From Shewanella insulae (GTDB taxonomy: Bacteria; Pseudomonadota; Gammaproteobacteria; Enterobacterales; Shewanellaceae): 64,000 nucleotides of DNA. The stretch is taken from assembly GCF_009831655.1 (NCBI RefSeq), contig NZ_WRPA01000008.1, positions 62,001 to 126,000 of the forward strand, given 5' to 3'. Each line of letters opens with the position of its first letter. The first letter of the stretch is position 1. Under the pieces are notes generated by a model. The model saw only the letters and a program-made list of their open reading frames with translations. It was not told the DNA's origin and did no database searches. This document shows positions 62,482 through 64,000 of this stretch, piece by piece. Both the position numbers and the translations under genes were made by a program.

Positions 62482-62584
62482 TGTGACTCCGAAAACTTCA
62501 ATTAAAGTAGGCTGTGCTAAATTAGTGCACAGCCTAGCTTATATTCACCAAAAATCTAGCGTTTGACCGCTCGATTGACGGAAT

Positions 62585-64000
62585 TTACATCCCTTTGGTG
62601 AAAGTACGTGTAATGACGTCCTGTTGCTGCTCTGGTGTCAGTGCGTTGAAGCGCACGGCGTAACCAGAAACACGGATTGTCAGCTGTGGATACTTGTCTG
62701 GGTTAACCACGGCATCTTCCAGCATTTCGCGGTTCATCACGTTCACGTTAAGGTGCTGACCACCTTCACGAGTCTCGTTATGAGCGAAGTAACCGTCCAT
62801 CAGTGCAGCCAGGTTAGCGCGGCGACCGTCTTCATCTTTACCCAGTGCGTTTGGCACGATAGAGAAGGTATAAGAGATACCATCTTGTGCGTGAGCAAAC
62901 GGCAGCTTGGCAACCGAGGTCAGTGACGCGATAGCGCCTTTCTCGTCGCGGCCATGCATTGGGTTCGCACCCGGCGCAAATGGTGCGCCGGCAGGGCGAC
63001 CGTCTGGCGTAGTACCCGTCTTCTTACCATAAACCACGTTTGAGGTGATGGTGAGGATTGACTGAGTCGGGATCGCGTTACGGTACATCTTCTTGTGACG
63101 GATCTTAGCCATGAAGCGCTCAACCAGCTCGGTGGCTAAATCGTCGACGCGTGCATCGTTGTTACCAAACTTAGGATATTCACCCTCGATGTCGAAATCG
63201 ACGGCGATGCCGTTTTCGTCACGAATTGGCTTAACCTTGGCAAACTTGATGGCAGACAGGGAGTCGGCAGCGATAGACAAACCGGCGATACCACAAGCCA
63301 TTGTGCGACGTACGTCTCTGTCGTGCAGCGCCATCAGGGCCGCTTCGTAAGAGTACTTGTCGTGCATGTAGTGGATAGCGTTCAGCGCAGACACATATTG
63401 GGTGGCTAGCCACTCCATCATGTTGTCTAGGCGGCCCATCACATCGTCAAAGTCCAGTACTTCATCTGTGATTGGCTCAAACTTAGGACCGATCTGAGTC
63501 TTAAGCTTCTCATCCACGCCGCCGTTGATGGCGTAAAGCATGGTCTTGGCCAGGTTGGCGCGCGCTCCGAAGAACTGCATGTGCTTACCAACAACCATAG
63601 GGCTCACACAACAGGCGATGGCGTAGTCGTCAGAGTCGAAATCTGGACGCATCAGGTCATCGTTTTCGTACTGAATAGAGCTGGTGTCGATAGACACCTT
63701 AGCGCAGTACTTCTTGAAGTTCAGCGGTAGCTTCTCAGACCAAAGCACTGTGATATTTGGCTCTGGGCTTGGACCCATGTTGTATAGGGTGTGCAGGAAG
63801 CGGAAGCTAGATTTAGTTACCAGAGTGCGGCCGTCAAGACCCATACCCGCGATAGACTCGGTCGCCCAGATTGGGTCGCCAGAGAATAGCTCGTCGTACT
63901 CAGGGGTACGTAGGAAACGCACCATACGTAGCTTCATCACGAAATGGTCGACCATCTCCTGGGCTTGCTGCTCGGTCAGGACACCATTCTTGATGTCGCG
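62585..64000 (-). CDS. pflB: Pyruvate formate-lyase PflB, C-terminal part (cut by window edge)
   Basis: The frame is open at the right edge and ends at 62585, giving 471 C-terminal residues of a protein of about 760. The catalytic cysteine pair is in [14 protein letters not shown], and the glycyl-radical site is RVSGYAVRF near the end (the Gly corresponds to Gly734 of E. coli). Overall agreement with E. coli PflB is very high. It converts pyruvate and CoA to formate and acetyl-CoA without oxygen, feeding acetyl-CoA to Pta/AckA. The start codon and promoter lie outside this window. Confidence 0.96.
   Translation of the reverse strand, partial: RDIKNGVLTEQQAQEMVDHFVMKLRMVRFLRTPEYDELFSGDPIWATESIAGMGLDGRTLVTKSSFRFLHTLYNMGPSPEPNITVLWSEKLPLNFKKYCAKVSIDTSSIQYENDDLMRPDFDSDDYAIACCVSPMVVGKHMQFFGARANLAKTMLYAINGGVDEKLKTQIGPKFEPITDEVLDFDDVMGRLDNMMEWLATQYVSALNAIHYMHDKYSYEAALMALHDRDVRRTMACGIAGLSIAADSLSAIKFAKVKPIRDENGIAVDFDIEGEYPKFGNNDARVDDLATELVERFMAKIRHKKMYRNAIPTQSILTITSNVVYGKKTGTTPDGRPAGAPFAPGANPMHGRDEKGAIASLTSVAKLPFAHAQDGISYTFSIVPNALGKDEDGRRANLAALMDGYFAHNETREGGQHLNVNVMNREMLEDAVVNPDKYPQLTIRVSGYAVRFNALTPEQQQDVITRTFTKGM

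Overview
The window reads as chromosomal DNA of a moderately GC-rich marine gammaproteobacterium of the Shewanella type. The reasons are the protein families (fadIJ, a VolA-like lipase, tandem HNE_0200-type cytochromes, a DUF3379 anti-sigma protein, a SO_2930-like gene pair) and E. coli-like gene neighbourhoods in a Shewanella arrangement: sixA/smrB/prmB/aroC, yfcL/mnmC/fabB, tesA/ybbA/ybbP, yfcH/folX, yfbV/ackA/pta and pflA/pflB. It is almost all ordinary core genome. I see no rRNA, tRNA, prophage, insertion sequence or CRISPR array.

Layout. 0-7 kb: an RND efflux pump (permease cut by the left edge, plus adaptor), a SIMPL protein, a VOC protein, the FadL fatty-acid porin and the PutP proline symporter. 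7-15 kb: an ECF sigma factor with a DUF3379 anti-sigma partner, and a tight MoxR-DUF58-DUF4381-BatA-BatBC-BatD operon. 15-19 kb: fadIJ beta-oxidation. 19-25 kb: a 13-copy tandem-repeat protein gene with a 39-residue downstream gene, next to a large propeller/PAS/GGDEF/EAL sensor. 25-39 kb: M16 protease, SixA, SmrB, PrmB, AroC, an MFS carrier, an ATP-NAD kinase-like protein, YfcL, a TrmH-type methylase, MnmC, FabB and YciK. 39-49 kb: a VolA-like lipase, SohB, an AraC regulator, two HNE_0200-type dihaem lipoproteins (one fused to a parallel beta-helix), and TesA. 49-57 kb: YbbAP, YfcH, FolX, an AI-2E-family permease, a methyltransferase and several small unknown genes. 57-64 kb: mixed-acid and overflow metabolism (pta, ackA, yfbV, pflA, pflB cut by the right edge).

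How it works together. Lipid metabolism recurs: uptake (FadL), surface lipolysis (VolA-like), thioester hydrolysis (TesA), beta-oxidation (FadIJ) and unsaturated fatty acid synthesis (FabB). A 12-bp palindromic core, AAACAGGTGTTT, matches the PsrA operator pattern. It occurs upstream of fadI and again upstream of the beta-helix/cytochrome fusion gene, so that uncharacterised system may belong to the fatty-acid regulon.

The best candidates for something undescribed are: (1) the tandem-repeat gene at 19.7-20.3 kb, with 13 near-identical 13-residue units whose DNA differences are nearly all synonymous, a sigma-54-like promoter and a small partner gene; and (2) the beta-helix/dihaem-cytochrome fusion with its tandem paralogue at 44-48 kb.
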